This document shows positions 12,001-23,645 of a stretch of 64,000 nt of DNA, in pieces (positions within the stretch are counted from its first letter, which is position 1; each line of letters opens with the position of its first letter). The translations under genes and the position numbers were made by a program. Source of the stretch: Morella rubra (lineage: Eukaryota > Streptophyta > Magnoliopsida > Fagales > Myricaceae). The DNA lies in the NCBI GenBank assembly GCA_003952965.2, contig CM025849.1, forward strand, positions 33,545,388 through 33,609,387, written 5' to 3'. Below the pieces are notes generated by a model. That model was not told the origin of the DNA. It was given only the letters and a program-made list of their open reading frames with translations, and did not search any database.

Positions 12001-14403
12001 CGCTTGACATGTAACAAATTGTCTATAGAGAAGCGAATGATGATAATATGGACGTATTTAGAACTCACTGGTGCACATATCAGCCTGTGTAAAGGTACTG
12101 ACAACTGAAGTTTGTGACATGCCATTGCCATATTGCACTTGTTGAGGTGCCCCATTACCACTGACCCAGGTTAATCGCATCTGCACCATCAGTCACGATA
12201 TTAATTAATGTTGTGTTATGCTCTCTTTGGCTACTAATTAAGCTAGATTATCTCTTTTATATTTGCCAAAGTTTGTTATATTGGTTAACCAAATTGGCAA
12301 CAAGGACTTGATAACAAACAATAAAAAGAGGTTGGTTTGCCACTTACTGATGCCCCAGATGAATCTATGCTTGAGAGATGTCCATTGAGTGGCATGTTTG
12401 GATTAGCAAAAGTCAGAGGGCTGGACCTAGTTAGAATGCAAGGTATGTCGAATCCACCAGTGAAGAACACAAATTCAATGTCGGTTCTTATGTTTACAAC
12501 CTGGAATGTTATGGAACCGTTGCACGTGGACACAATGCAGTTGCCAAACAGATCATGTACTTGGCATTGCTTGTTTTTGCAACTCAGATAGTTGGGATCA
12601 TTGCTCACGTACTGCGCCTGCAATTTTCGACATCAATGTAATATTAGAATATTAATATATGGATGTCAGTTTCATGCATAGTGGGTCAACAGAGAGTTAA
12701 ATATTGTTTGAGTGCCTAGAATCTAATGCTTGGCTAATGATTTTAAAAACGCTTTATTTATTTATTTTTAAAATATTTTCCAATCAAAACATGAAAAAAA
12801 AAATTTAATCTTCAATAAAATTTTCTATCTAATCATTGTCTTTAATTTCTGTAAAAAAACAACACAAAAATCAATAAAAACTCCTCTCACAAAAACTTTA
12901 TATCCAAACATACTTTTTTACTCTCGCATTTTTCAAGAGAATAAATTTAAAAAACTTCATTTCCAACTTACATCATTTATGTGGGCCTTACTATTCTCAC
13001 AAACACTTAAAAAATCATATCTAAAATTTTTTCTTAATCATTACAAAAAAAAACATTTTCAAAATCAAACCAAACATGGCCTTACGGAAAGTGATAATTT
13101 CATCTCAAGGAAACCTCAAACACGAGTTTAAACTTAAACGACAATTATTTAATTGAGTTATTTGGACAATCAGCTTGATGCACGTGCGCATGTGAAAGGC
13201 CACACGGAATGCGTTTTCCGATCGAGATGAAATGATGTTTTTTAAGATGATAATTAAGGCCATGGGCTCAAGTCTTTTTGTTCTCATTTTAGTTTGGTGA
13301 GTACTCAATCTTACTGATCCTATTGAAGTACTTTTTTTTTTTCTAAATAAACTTTATTAGGCATTAGAACAAACTCAAGGTGGAATCCTCGGTTGTCATA
13401 GATGAGAATAGAAACCGAAATAATAGAGGAAGGGATCGTCTCAACAAGATTTTCGACTAAAGTTCAACTAGCAAATTGATGGGCCGCCGAATTAACATGA
13501 CGCTTTACATGATTAAAAGACCAAAATCAATGACTACCTCAGGTTCAAGGGATCCTATTGAAATATTGATGTGTTTTGGTCACAACGTAACTATTTAATT
13601 TAGTCGTACTGAACAATTTTTTTTTTTTTTTGCTTTTTAAATATTGGCCACCTTTGCCAATAATATTTTTCTGATCATGAGCAACTTATGTTGGTATATA
13701 TACTCCATCTCCATGGTCTGTTATACATGTAAGGACGTGCCAATAGACAATCTCTGACACATGCAGATGATTCATTCATTCGCAAAACATGCAGTAATAA
13801 TGTAAATGCCTTATTCATGTATTTATATCCTAATTTATATGAGTATTCACCTTGACAGGATATTGGCACAGTAGAGGAAGACTACTAGTATCGCCAGTCT
13901 GTAAATAATAAGCCTTACTTGATGGACAATCTGTAACGCTGTATTTTTATATATACATGAATTAGAACAGACAAAAGCTAAATTTCAACACAAAATGTAT
14001 AATGACTAAAGTTTCAAAAATGAGTTTCTTACTTTTCAGAAGAAGGCGAAATCATGGCAACCCAATCACTACTATCAGGGATTAAAACTCCACTAACAGT
14101 AACCGTGAGGTATTCAACATCTGACATGGGAGTGTTTGGACTAACAGTAATTCGGAGATAAGGGTTTGGATCAGGACACGTCAGTAACTTCCTTCTGTTT
14201 ACTACACGGAAGTCGGATATAGCAGTATAATTACGGTGCTCATCTAGAGACCGGGCAGCCAAAGGATGCAAGGATGATGCTGCATAAGAAGTTGTTGAAT
14301 AATAACCAAGAATGGCCGTGAGCAAAAGAAGTAATTTTAGGATGCCAGAAGAAGACGAAGGATCCATTAGAAAAGAAAGAAACAGACCAAAAGCAAGGAG
14401 CAA
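9073..14403 (-). CDS. Purple acid phosphatase 27-like, copy B (one-base deletion near C-terminus)
   Basis: Secreted or vacuolar-type metallophosphatase; database relatives are often named 'probable inactive PAP 27/1/24'. Thirteen exons with GT-AG borders and consistent phases: 14403-14033, 13938-13851, 12617-12348, 12180-12069, 11883-11775, 11614-11482, 11322-11135, 10672-10486, 10349-10282, 10070-9980, 9892-9707, 9614-9535, 9126-9073. A hydrophobic signal segment starts at the alternative Met at 14367 (MDPSSSSGILKLLLLL). All seven metal ligands are visible: DMG in YADMGKA (about residue 346), GDISY (387), GNHE (421), the His of MGHRPM (509) and GHVH (547). Exon 12 is 80 bases where copy C has 81; the frame meets TGA at 9558-9560, giving about 619 residues and losing about the last 25, outside the catalytic motifs. 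It is the least damaged of the three copies and may still make a protein. Exon 1 could start at 14403 or 14367; I favour 14367 because the signal peptide then begins at the N-terminus. Confidence 0.85.
13330..13535 (-). mobile_element. LINE relic (RNase H-like 3' end) in intron 2 of PAP copy B
   Basis: Read on the minus strand, 13530 to about 13390 translates to RHVNSAAHQFAS, a stop, then TLVENLVETIPSS. This resembles the C-terminal part of the RNase H-like domain of plant non-LTR retrotransposons (the conserved N-S-A-A-H block). It is followed by a poly(A)-type tail (T-run at 13331-13342 on plus). The frame is broken and only the 3' end is present, as expected for an old 5'-truncated LINE insertion inside the intron. 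Confidence 0.5.
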
Positions 14404-14452
14404 AAGAAGTGAATAGAGAAGAATTTAATGATTCTTGAGGTTCTCTATGCTG

Positions 14453-14462
14453 CCTTATAAAG
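14453..14462 (-). promoter_or_regulatory. TATA box of PAP copy B
   Basis: CTTTATAAGG on the minus strand lies 50 bases before the ATG at 14403 and 86 before the ATG at 14367. The same element in the same context (TTTATAA followed by a CTCT-containing leader) precedes copy C, so it is a shared ancestral promoter feature. No transcription start was measured. Confidence 0.6.
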
Positions 14463-15016
14463 CACACAGATGCGGTTAATGCATATTAGGCCAATGCTTG
14501 GTAGGGAAGTATAGTTTCGGTAAGTGCCGTTGTTAGATAGGTTTATACTAGGGATGCAGCAACTCTACCCATCCTCCTTTTTTATAACTTGTAAACTGCC
14601 TTAACGTGCGCCTGAATTAATCTTCCCTTTTTGACTGGTTTTTGGTTGTCACTCGAAACTGCATGTATTATATATTGTAAGCTTGGTGCAAAACTCTTAA
14701 TTAACCACCTAAACAAGGGAGAGGGTTTTGTTTTGTTTATCTCCATATCCAAAGACTCTTTATAGGTGGAGCTATATTTCGGTTTAAAATTCGGTTGTTA
14801 CCTTGGGGGAATTACAAGAACTTAATTTCAGATCATCTGTTGAAAGCTCAATTTGTCCAAAACTACATCATGCGCAAAACCCCGGAATTATTTTTTAGAT
14901 CCTCTAGAAAAGTACTGCTCTCTCTCTCACACAGCTATAATATTAGTGCATGAACTCTAATTTTCTTATTGTATATATGAAGTTTTTTCGTTTTTAAGCT
15001 CCAAACAATTACCTAT

Positions 15017-15272
15017 CACCGGGTTGCCTCAACAGTTAGGCTGAATCTGGGAGTCTGGACTGTGTGAATGAGGCATACAGTCCCAGGTTCAATTTCTCAC
15101 GAAATCATACTAGAGCCTACCTAACTAGCAGTTGTGGGGGCGATGTGTATGTGCTAGATCTGCGGGGCTTGTTTTGCTCTCTAAGCAGGATCAGTGCGTC
15201 CCAACTGGACTAGGTCTGTTTTAGCCCAATACACAGATTGAGTGGAACAGATTTCGCTTGTTAAAAAAAAAA
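15017..15272 (+). mobile_element. tRNA-derived SINE-like element
   Basis: GTTGCCTCAACAGTTAGG resembles a pol III A box. About 70 bases downstream, CCCAGGTTCAATTTC resembles a B box (GGTTCAA core). The element ends after a tRNA-unrelated body in a run of about 13 A residues (15260-15272). Size and layout fit a plant SINE. No clear target-site duplication was found, so the ends are approximate. Confidence 0.55.
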
Positions 15273-17469
15273 AAAGTTGTGTTTTTCCATTAGTTAGATT
15301 TTGTAAATTTCAGGTACATTTAGTCAGATATTACAATAAACTAAGGAAAATAAATAAATAAATGGAATTCCAAACACTTATGGGTACGTACCTTGGTGGC
15401 AAAATTAAATATTTTTAAAAGCATCACATGATTTCTGATCCCCATCTTCACACGATCAGAGTCTTTACTATATGATTTCCAAACAATGATTAGATAATTA
15501 GGAGATAACATAGAATAGCTAGAAACCTTTCTACAAAATCATCAAGATTAATGTGCCTCTGTTTCTCACAAGCACACCACTTAAAACCTAAGTCTCTGAT
15601 CTTTTTTTAAGTGAACCAATCTTTAACCATCATGACCTTGTCTTAAAAAATTTATAGGTACGTACTCGGATAAAATATCCAAAAGGGAATAAGTATCTCC
15701 ACCCTCCCAGTGCATATTCTGCCACAGCTGTATCAGAATGGGATAGCACAAGAGCTCCTCTTATTCCAGTTTCAACAGATCTATTACTCCTAACCCTCCA
15801 GGTTTTTTTTTTTTTAATTTACTTTGAGGTAATATCGAGGGAATGAATAGTACTTAACCATCCATATAAAGGACATGAACTCCCACTTCTGAATCAGAAA
15901 AAGAACATGCGATTTAGATGCTTCTGATCTTTTCTGTTCTTTGCTTCCAAAGAACCAAATTTTAAAAATATATATATATATCATTTTCTTTGGCTTTTGA
16001 TCATTGATAAATAATTTATATCTTTCTTTTTGTTTCTCCCCAGAAAGAAGTTAAAAAACAATTTGTATCAGAAATTCTTTAACATCCCATATGACTTCAC
16101 CTTTGAAAGGTGGAGAAACACCCCTGAACACAAAGTTTGGTGACAAGTGTTAACTCATTTATTTGTAAGGTATTTAGCATGAGTATTTCTGTGAGAGAGC
16201 AATTTAGGTTAGTATTTATTGTCACAGCATAACAGTATTTGGAGTATCGGCTATAAAGTTGGCTAGCACGGGCCAGGACTGCCTTGAAGTTTGAAGGGCG
16301 TATTTTTCACCACAGCTTGAGCTAGTTGCGCTTAGTGGTCTTAATCTCTGCAGAGGACTTAGGGAGTCACTTCCAATCTCTTGAGAGGAGTATACTCTGT
16401 AATCTGAAAACCTCTGTATTGGCCAAAATGTTCAAGACAGATTGACGCTCAGATCATGGGTTTCTGACGCTGGCCTTTTGTTTTGAAAACTGCAGGGGCC
16501 TCCTATTTAAGCCTCTTTGAGGTCCTGTCTGGGGTTGCTTAAAGCTTTCAGAAGCATACTTAAAAGGATTCATCTTCAACTACAAATGGATCGAGACCAT
16601 CATTTTTGCTTCCGACTCCCCTCATAAGAATTCTTGGTTTCAGAGCACACGTTCAGATTCAAACCACTTTAAATTTTGAGACAACATCTAATCGGGTCAA
16701 GGTTTTTCTAGGCCCAGACCATGTTGTCTTTTTTGCTTAATTAGGTAACAACTTGTAATGTGCCTCGCCTTACAACAATGCTCAAGAAATAAGATAATAT
16801 TATTGCCCTCAACTCTTTGTCAGAGTTGAGTAATTGGTGGGAAACGTGAAATTTGCTCAACTCTTTGTTAGATTAAGATCTGGGATCTTAAACACGTACT
16901 AGTTGAGAGTAGAAACTCTTTTCCCTAGCGTGTGTAAGTTACTTCTATGCTGTTAACAAACTTATCAAGTACGTACCCTTCTGGGTTGAGGCATGTCCTT
17001 GGCAATTCAGTGGATCATGTTGGATTCTTGGTGGCCAGATTAAGTTTTGGTATCTGATTTATCCTTCTGGTCACTGGAAGAAGGATTCTTCATCAACCCA
17101 GTTTTCACGTATAGTTTAATCTGTACCTTGAATTTTCGATCTGGAAAAGGAATTTGGTGAATCAAATTCTTCACTCCTATGATCTTATATAATATACACA
17201 CACACACACCTATAGGACTGAAATCATTTTCTTCGTATAGTTAATGGGTTGCAGTGTAAGTTGAAGCCAACTCATTGTTTAATCTAAGAAAAGGCTTTAG
17301 AACATGATTGGAGGAAAATCTCTGTTTCTTTCGTCTCTAATTTCTTTCTTTTTCTTTCTTCCTTTTAGACGGTGAAAGGAGATGGCATTGGATTCTGTTG
17401 GGTCCAGTGAATTTTTGTGTTGTGGTGGACTCCACACGGTGCGAGAAAACCAAAGGAATCAAAGCAGTG

Positions 17470-17786
17470 AGAAAATGGAAATATCACTTTGAGCTATCTA
17501 ACTAATAATGCAATTTTAAATAGAGATCAAAACTACTACCTTTGACACATTAAGCCCACGAATTACCAAATTTTATCAATTTGCGTTTTAAAAAAGATCC
17601 AACGATCAAACTCATGCAACGTATGTTGTGAATGAACCACATGGCACAATTTTGACCCTCAAATTTTATTTCAAGATGCAATTTGATTAATTGTGGAAAT
17701 TGGAGGGCTCAATGTATCAAGATTAATAGTTTAGACTTTTATTTGAAATTATATTGTAGTTAGAGGGCTCAAAGTGACTTTTTCCC
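17470..17786. mobile_element. Foldback MITE with long imperfect terminal inverted repeats
   Basis: The left arm (about 17478-17590) and the reverse complement of the right arm (about 17680-17786) match over roughly 100 bases with scattered mismatches. Both begin with TCACTTTGAGC...TCTAACTA and share a later CATT(A/G)AGCCC block. It has no coding capacity. Long inverted arms and small size suggest a Mutator-like foldback MITE; the superfamily is an inference. Confidence 0.65.
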
Positions 17787-18031
17787 GAATGGTTTTTTTC
17801 TTCTTCTTTTATTATGCTTTCATTAATCTGTGAATTGCTTGACAAATGTCCTTTTAGGTATGTATGGAGCTTAATCAGAAAGCAACTTAAACAGGATTTG
17901 AAACTAAAATCTCACTCATTCCGTAACGCTACCTTATTCATAAGTATGGTGGCCTGCCTTCATTTCATAAAATTAAAAACTTTTCTACCAACAAATTTAA
18001 GAAACTCGAAATCAGAAAAAAATAATAAATA

Positions 18032-18055
18032 ATATATATATATATATATATATAT
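18032..18055. repeat. (AT)n microsatellite
   Basis: A simple run of alternating A and T, twelve units, in the NLR upstream spacer. Confidence 0.9.
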
Positions 18056-18788
18056 TGCAAATTGTTATCAAATGGCTGATGGCTGTAATATTTTCAATCG
18101 TCCTACATCAGAGAGATTAAAAAATAATAATAAAAAAAATTAAAAATTTATCAAATAGGTTTGGACCTCTGCCCTGCTGCTCTAGTTCACGGTTGAAGCT
18201 CTCAAAGAAAATTTAGCATCGACATGGTTAAACATCAATAACCTACAGTGGGATTGCCGAATATATTCCATCGTCTAAAATAAGCTTCCAATTTCTCCCA
18301 AAACTCTCTACTTCAACAAAAGGCTTTGATATATAAGAAAACAAAAAAGGGAAACATGTCTGTTCCAAAGGGTCATCATACCTCTTCAGTTCCTTCAAAG
18401 TAAAATCGAAGGGTGAATTGGTTTTTTCATTGTATGGATAGTCCTTGGAAATCCTTTAGAAAAATTTGAAACAAAAATCTTCAATTTCTTGTTAGTCAAC
18501 CAAGTTTTCAAGATTAGCTATTCCAAACGGTTGGAAAAATGCACTCTTCAACATCACTATTTGACGAACAATTAAGTCTCTGCCGTGAATTTTGGTTTCC
18601 TGACTTTGGTGGACTCCAAACCAGTCATTGAATCACAGAAAAAAGCAGCACAGTAGGAGACTGATTTTTTCTACACTTGCTGATGTTTTGACAGTGATAA
18701 TTTGGAAGGTGGTTTGTCCAATCACTTCTTCTTTTGCCTACTTCTATCATTGTGTCTTTCCTGACTATTCCTTTCTTTGAAGAAAACA

Positions 18789-21700
18789 ATGGCAGTGGGA
18801 GAGCTCTTTCTTTCTGCGTTCATTCAAGCGATTTTTCAGCAACTGCTGTCTCCAAATTTGCTGAAATTTGCACGACGAGAGGGGATTGGGCAAAAGCTGG
18901 ACCAGTGGAGGAAAACTTTGTTAAGAATTCAGGCCGTACTTGATGATGCGGAGGATAGGCAGCATACTGACGGCCTGGTGAAACAGTGGCTGGATGATCT
19001 CAAAGACTTGGCCTATGATGTTGAAGACTTTCTGGATGAGTTTGCCACGGAAGTTCTGCGAAGCAAATTGATGGGTGAAAACCAAGCCAGCACTAGTAAG
19101 GTACGGAATCTCGTCCCTGCCTGTTGTACCGGTTTGACTCCCAGGGCTGTGATGATCAACATTAGGCTGGGATCAAAGATTACAGAAATCACTTATCGGT
19201 TCAAAGATATCGTCAAACAAAAGGATGATCTGAGTTTAAGAGAACAAGTTAATTGGAGGAGGTCATATAGAGAAAGAGAGAGGCTGCAGCCTACTTCTGT
19301 AATGAATGAAGCTGGTATTTATGGCAGGGAGAAAGATAAAGAGAATATACTCGAGTTATTGCTGACTGGAAATCCAAGTGATGCTGGGGTCCGTGTGATT
19401 TCTATAATCGGTATGGGAGGCATAGGGAAAACAACTCTTGCCCAACTTGTATACAACGATAAAAAGTTGAAGTCGTTTTTGAGGTGAAAGCATGGGTTTG
19501 TGTTTCTGAAGATTTTGACGTTGTTCAGTTGACGAAAGCAGTTCTAGAATCTGTCGGTACTTCTGAAAATTGCGATGGCAAAGATCTAAACTGGTTGCAA
19601 GTCAAACTCAAGGATAAATTGAAGGGGAAGAAGTTTTTGGTGATCATGGATGATGTTTGGAATGAGGACTACGAAGAATGGACAAAACTACGTGCTCCTT
19701 TCGAAGCAGGGGCTCCTGGAAGTAGGATACTCATCACCACTCGCAATCATGGAGTTTCTTCAATGATGGGCACCGTTCATGGTCCAGTTTACCGTTTACA
19801 GTTGCTGTCAGATGATGTTTGTTTGTCGATACTTTGCCTGCATGCATTGGATGCAATAGATTTTAGTGCATTTCCAGACCTCAAAGTTATCGGTGAAGAT
19901 ATTGTGAGGAAGTGTAAAGGCTTGCCTTTGGCAGTAAAAACAGTAGGAGGCCTCCTACGCAGTAAACAAGGTGGTGACGAGTGGAAAGAAGTATTGCACA
20001 GCAAGATATGGGGCGCAACAGAGGAGGGAAGTGGGATTCTTCCTGCTCTTATGTTGAGCTACCACCATCTGCCTTCACATTTGAAGAGGTGCTTTGCATA
20101 TTGTTCAATATTCCCCAAGGACTATGAATTTGAAGAGCAGCAACTAGTTCTATTATGGATGGCAGAAGGTTTCATCCAAAGAGAAGACGGAGAAAAGCAA
20201 ATGGAGGATTTTGGTAGAGAGTGTTTTTGCAATCTGGTGTCAAGATCATTTTTTCAACAATCAAGCAACAAGTCACGATTTGTGATGCATGACCTCATCA
20301 ATGATTTGGCTCAATTGGTTGCTCGAGATACATGTTTTAGAGTGGAGGACAAATTGGGGAGTTGCAACAAATGCAGAATTATCAAAAAAGCTCGGCATTC
20401 GTCTTATTTAGCTGATGAGTATGATAGCGTTAAAAAGTTTGGTGCGTTTTCTGAAAGCAAATATTTACGCACTTTCATATCTCTTAGATTTGAACGACAG
20501 GCTTCGTCTTTCTTGACTCGTTACGTTCCGTATGAATTGTTGCCTAAATTAAGATACCTAAGGGTGCTTACTCTTAGTGGTTACAGCAACATATTTGAGC
20601 TGCCTGATTCGATTGATGTTTTGAAGCATCTACGATACATTGATCTTTCCTACTCTCAAATTCGAAGCTTGCCTGAATCAATGACCACTCTCTATAACTT
20701 GCAAACATTGCTATTGAAGAAATGCGCTCTAAAGAATTTACCTTCAAATTTTGAGAAGCTGGTGAATCTACGCCATCTTAATATTGAAGGAGCAAATTTA
20801 TTGGAAGGACTGCCTCCCCGAATCGGCAAATTAACAAGTCTCCAAACATTGTCAAATCTAGTGTTGGGGGAAAGAAGTGGCTCTGGTATACAAGATCTAG
20901 GACCTTTGTCACAACTTCGAGGGACACTCTGCATTTCAAAATTGGAGAAGGTGATTGAAGCTGCGGATGCAGAGGAAGCTAATTTAATTGATAAGTCCAA
21001 ACTTCAATGTTTGTTATTGGAGTGGAGTCGGGACTTGGATGAGTCGCATAGCAGAACAAGGGAAGAATTTGATGTACTTAATATGTTACGTCCCAACAAT
21101 TCTTTAAAAGAGCTCTCTATCAAGCACTATGGCTGTACAAAATTTCCGACTTGGTTAAGAGGTCCTTCATTTCCTAATATGGTGCTCCTGAGGATTGAAA
21201 ACTGTAAAAGTTGCACATCATTGCCACCAGTCGGACAACTAGCATCTCTCAAAGACCTTTCAATCAGAGGCATGGCCGCCGTGAAGAATATTGGTCCTGA
21301 ATTTTACGGGGAAGGTTGTTCCCAACCTTTTAACTCCTTGGAGACACTGAGTTTCTGCGATATGAAAGAATGGGAGCACTGGATTCCAGGTGGGGAATTT
21401 CCACGCCTGCGGCATCTTTGTATTGGCAACTGTCCCAAGTTATTGGGGACGTTACCACATCACCTCCCTTCACTGGAAAATGTTGAGATAAGTGGATGTG
21501 GGAATTTCGTGGTTCCAATCACTAACTTTCCAGAGCATTGCAAACTACAAATAGACTACTCAAAAGCGGTTGTGTGCAAAAATACGGTAGACTTCAGTTC
21601 ATTGCGGTTTTGGCGTCTTTCAACGATTTCAGAATTCAGTTGTCGAATAGAAGGGTTCAATATGGGAGGTCTGACAAATGTTGAAAGTTTAAAAATTGGG

Positions 21701-22932
21701 AGATGTGAGGAGATGAGGCCTTTATGGTCAAATGAAGTGGGATTACTGCAACATCTCCCGCATCTCCGTTCTCTGAACATCGAGGACTGTCCTAGACTAG
21801 TTTCCTTGGTGGCGGAAGAAGTAGAAGAGCAGTTACCATCCGGTTTTGTTCACACGGTGAAAGAAATCAGAATCGAGAATTGCGCAGTCTTGCAATCTTT
21901 GCCCAAGTCAATGATGTACAACAACACATGCCTCCACTCTATGGAACTTTTTGGATGTTGTTCGGTCACACACATTGCAATCGGCCTGCTTCCTCCCACT
22001 TTAAAAATACTTAGGATACAAGGGTGCGCTCGTTTGATGTTTTTGTTGGACGACGGGGGTGACAATATCAACAGCTGCAGAAGCACATCTCTTCTTAAGC
22101 GTTTGGATATTATGAAATGTGGGTCACTGAAATGCCTAACATTGAGTGGAGAACTACCTGCAACACTTAAATACCTTTCCATTAGTGATTGTGGACATCT
22201 GGAATCAGTAGCAAAGAGGTTACCTCATAACTCGCTTCTTGAAGAGATTAATATCTTGGATTGTGATGACCTCAAATCCTTACCTATGGGCTTAGACAAC
22301 CTGGTCCATCTATATAGTATTTCTATTACAGGTTGTCCAAATCTTGTTTGGTCCCCAAACGGAGATTCACTCCCTTCAAACCTGAGAGAGCTTACACTAA
22401 ACAAATGCGACAAAATGCATGGCCTGCCCAATAACATACACAACCTCACCTCTCTTCGAGACTTGACAATATTAAGTTGTCCAGTACTGTCATTTCCAGA
22501 AGAAGGTTTTCCCACCAACCTAACAAGACTTTGTATCCGTGATCTCAAGATCAATGAGGCCTTGTTTGACTGGGGGTTGCACAATCTTACCTCACTAGAA
22601 ATGCTTTATATTAGTGGTGGATCTACGCATTTGATATCCTTCCCAGAGATGATGCTGCCTGCCTCTCTAACCAGCCTCAACTTCGCTTCCCGAATTTGGA
22701 ATATCTAGCTTCTAAAGGCTTTCAAAAGCTCTCCTCCCTTGAAATGCTAACTATCTCTGGCTGCGGAAAGCTCACTTCCCTTTCAAAGGATGGTTTGCCT
22801 CCTTCAATTGTATCCCTTGAGATCTACAACTGTCCTCTGCTGGAACAACGCTGCAAGAAAGAAGGACAAGAATGGTCAAAGATAGCCCACATCCCTTACG
22901 TTGAATCAGAGTGGTGGATCTTCGAGTTTTGA
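18789..22932 (+). pseudogene. CC-NBS-LRR resistance protein, RPP13-like 1 type, with two frameshifts
   Basis: Cytoplasmic immune receptor of the CNL class, single exon as usual for this subgroup, about 1380 codons (family norm about 1300-1450). Start chosen at MAVGELFLSA (18789); an earlier in-frame ATG is at 18777. Order seen: N-terminal coiled coil with an EDVID-like block (DLAYDVEDFLDEF), P-loop GMGGIGKTT (near 19411), RNBS-A VKAWVCVSEDFD, kinase-2 KKFLVIMDDVW, RNBS-B GSRILITTR, GLPL CKGLPLAVKT, RNBS-D CFAYCSIFPKDYEF, MHD as VMHDLINDLAQ, then 20 or more leucine-rich repeats rich in LxxLxIxxC. Frame is lost at a five-T run (19476-19480) just before RNBS-A, giving TGA at 19486, and again near 22684, where the last ~80 codons (LEYLASKGF to the TGA at 22930) lie in a third frame. 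Each break is one missing base. All motifs are otherwise intact, so this is either a very young pseudogene or an assembly error. Confidence 0.9.
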
Positions 22933-22988
22933 GTTCATACGAAAAGGAAGAAATGGATAAGCACAGATCACTTCAATCATATCCTCCA

Positions 22989-23410
22989 GGTACTTGCGCT
23001 TAAACATATACTTAGCATACTATCTAACTCCATGATATTTTATTATCTCAGTCCTTTTGATATGACTTTTTGTGAAATTGAATCACTTTGGGGGCATGTC
23101 TTCAACCTCATCTGCCTTATGATTTTATTAATTGCATTATATTTCATTTATATTGGACAAGATAAAACTTTGAGGTTAAGATTTGAAGTATATGATATTG
23201 TTAGCTGAAAGGTGCAGTGTGTCAAAATTGGGAGTTTATAATACCATGTGTAAAGCTGGTTGTGGTGCAATGTTTCATGGAGTTGATTGGTTGAGAAGTG
23301 TATTTGTCCCATATATGTCGAACCAACTGCTTTCTGATTTTATTTGACCTGAAGTCAGTCCTCTGTTTGTATTGGGTTTATGTAGAATCATTGAATGCAT
23401 TTCTTTTACA
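22989..23410 (+). other. Probable 3'-UTR intron of the NLR gene
   Basis: After the stop at 22932, a CCTCCAG/GTACTTGC donor-like site and a TTCTTTTACAG acceptor-like site bracket AT-rich sequence. The sequence resuming at 23411 is LRR-like, which supports a spliced or formerly spliced structure. No transcript evidence is available here. Confidence 0.4.
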
Positions 23411-23645
23411 GATGGATGAGGATGATATCAAGAATCGCAACAGCAGCACATCTCTTCTTGAGTACTTGGGGAGATGAGTCAATGTCCATCCCTAAATCCT
23501 TGACATCAAGTGGAGAAATTACCTGCAACAATCAAGTGCCTCCTATGTCATGCATTGTATGAAGCTGGGGGCAATAGCAAAAACGTTACATCACAACTCT
23601 CTTCTTGAATATATTGATATCTCGAATAGCGAAAATCATAAATAG
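23411..23645 (+). pseudogene. LRR remnant downstream of the NLR gene
   Basis: The stretch resembles the NLR's own LRR coding sequence near 22060-22270. Shared blocks are AGCACATCTCTTCTT, AGTGGAGAA(A/C)T followed by ACCTGCAACA, and a CATxACTC(T/G)CTTCTTGAA block. In places it reads STSLLEYLG and NSLLEYIDIS, but stops and small indels break it. It is a duplicated or formerly contiguous piece of LRR sequence, now in the 3' region. Confidence 0.6.

Larger units (their letters stand above)
14463..18776. other. Spacer between PAP copy B and the NLR gene
   Basis: This 4.3 kb stretch has no recognised gene. It holds a SINE-like element (15017-15272), a foldback MITE (17470-17786), an AC-repeat near 17200 and an AT microsatellite at 18032-18055. 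The last several hundred bases before 18777 are presumably the NLR promoter, but no clear TATA box stands out. Confidence 0.6.

Noticed and set aside
12690-13080. AT-rich block ending in an AAACCAAACATGGCC-like edge in PAP B intron 2
   Set aside because: Looks like a MITE edge, but no matching inverted end was found on the other side.
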